Assembly (NCBI GenBank): GCA_039190895.1 | Contig: JBCCXY010000110.1 | Location: forward strand, 1-13,801 | Length of the DNA stretch: 13,801 bases | Source of the DNA: Ovoidimarina sp039190895 | Lineage (GTDB): Bacteria; Pseudomonadota; Alphaproteobacteria; Rhodobacterales; Rhodobacteraceae | Direction of reading: 5' to 3' | In this document: in pieces, positions 13,685-13,801 of the stretch | Position numbering within the stretch: the stretch's first letter is position 1 | How the letters are laid out: each line of letters begins with the position of its first letter | The notes under the pieces: model-generated | Database searches by the model: none | What the model was told of the DNA's origin: nothing | Seen by the model: only the letters and a program-made list of their open reading frames with translations | Made by a program: the position numbers and the translations under genes

Positions 13685-13801
13685 TCATGTCCCGCAAAAC
13701 GTCTGCCGCACCTCTTCCGCGGGCTTTGGCGGTTGTGTGAGGTCTTCTTCCCCGGCCTGTTCCTCGAATGGTTGGGCGAGCACGCGGACAAGCCGCTCAA
13801 A
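13685..13801 (-). CDS. selO: Protein adenylyltransferase SelO (YdiU), C-terminal end only
   Basis: The last 38 codons of a gene that runs off the right edge. It begins FERLVRVLAQPFEEQ and ends VRQTFCGT followed by TGA. This is the typical tail of SelO proteins (a leucine-rich helix, a PP-rich linker, and a Cys or selenocysteine close to the C-terminus). SelO is a pseudokinase that transfers AMP to protein side chains and is linked to the redox stress response; the terminal Cys (here the third residue from the end) is thought to be redox active (family knowledge). Only the tail is seen, so the call is moderate. The stop is one base from the phzF start. Confidence 0.68.
   Translation of the reverse strand, partial: FERLVRVLAQPFEEQAGEEDLTQPPKPAEEVRQTFCGT

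Noticed and set aside
13685..13714. In-frame UGA as selenocysteine in the SelO tail
   Set aside because: The Cys is encoded normally (TGC) and the TGA is at the natural end. No SECIS-like hairpin is evident, and phzF begins immediately after.
13684..13800. N-terminal extension of phzF up to 13800
   Set aside because: These residues are basic and unlike PhzF. The same DNA in another minus-strand frame gives a convincing SelO C-terminus ending just before the phzF ATG.

Overview
The window looks like a chromosome segment from a marine alphaproteobacterium of the Rhodobacterales (roseobacter-like). The grounds are high GC, a sodium-pumping NADH:quinone oxidoreductase (NQR), a full soxBDAG sarcosine oxidase operon, and a Fur/Mur-type regulator lacking the CxxC zinc motif. 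The taxon is inferred from gene content and protein style, not from a marker gene.

Layout. (1) Positions 1-3478, minus strand: the first four genes of an nqrABCDEF operon (nqrA, nqrB, nqrC and the start of nqrD); nqrE and nqrF should lie off the left edge. (2) Positions 3626-4942, plus strand, divergent from nqrA: apbE (FAD:protein FMN transferase) and nqrM (NQR maturation). ApbE attaches FMN to NqrB and NqrC, and NqrM is needed to assemble the iron centre of the pump, so the pump and its two assembly factors share one divergent intergenic region. (3) Positions 4943-5081: a short convergent gap holding palindromic repeats. (4) Positions 5082-11281, minus strand: soxB, a small unrecognised ORF, soxD, soxA, soxG and folD. 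Sarcosine oxidase demethylates sarcosine to glycine and passes the methyl carbon to tetrahydrofolate; FolD oxidises the resulting methylene-THF. This is a compact one-carbon catabolism operon. A GlxA/AraC-type regulator (11334-12302, plus) is divergent from soxB across about 50 bases and is its likely regulator. (5) Positions 12352-13801, minus strand: a Fur-family regulator, a PhzF-family isomerase, and the last 38 codons of what looks like selO.

Most genes are recognisable and ordinary. The unexplained structure lies in three places. One is the 298-base stretch between soxB and soxD, which holds a hairpin repeat, a 16-bp inverted repeat and a translationally coupled 96-aa ORF. Another is a hairpin element present twice in the window with a compensatory base-pair change. 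The third is the alternating GTGGGCA/TGCCCAC palindromes between nqrM and folD. Two proteins carry notable residue changes: SoxD lacks the cysteine ligands of the family's zinc site, and NqrM has an atypical cysteine spacing. I found no CRISPR array, insertion sequence, tRNA, rRNA or defence system.
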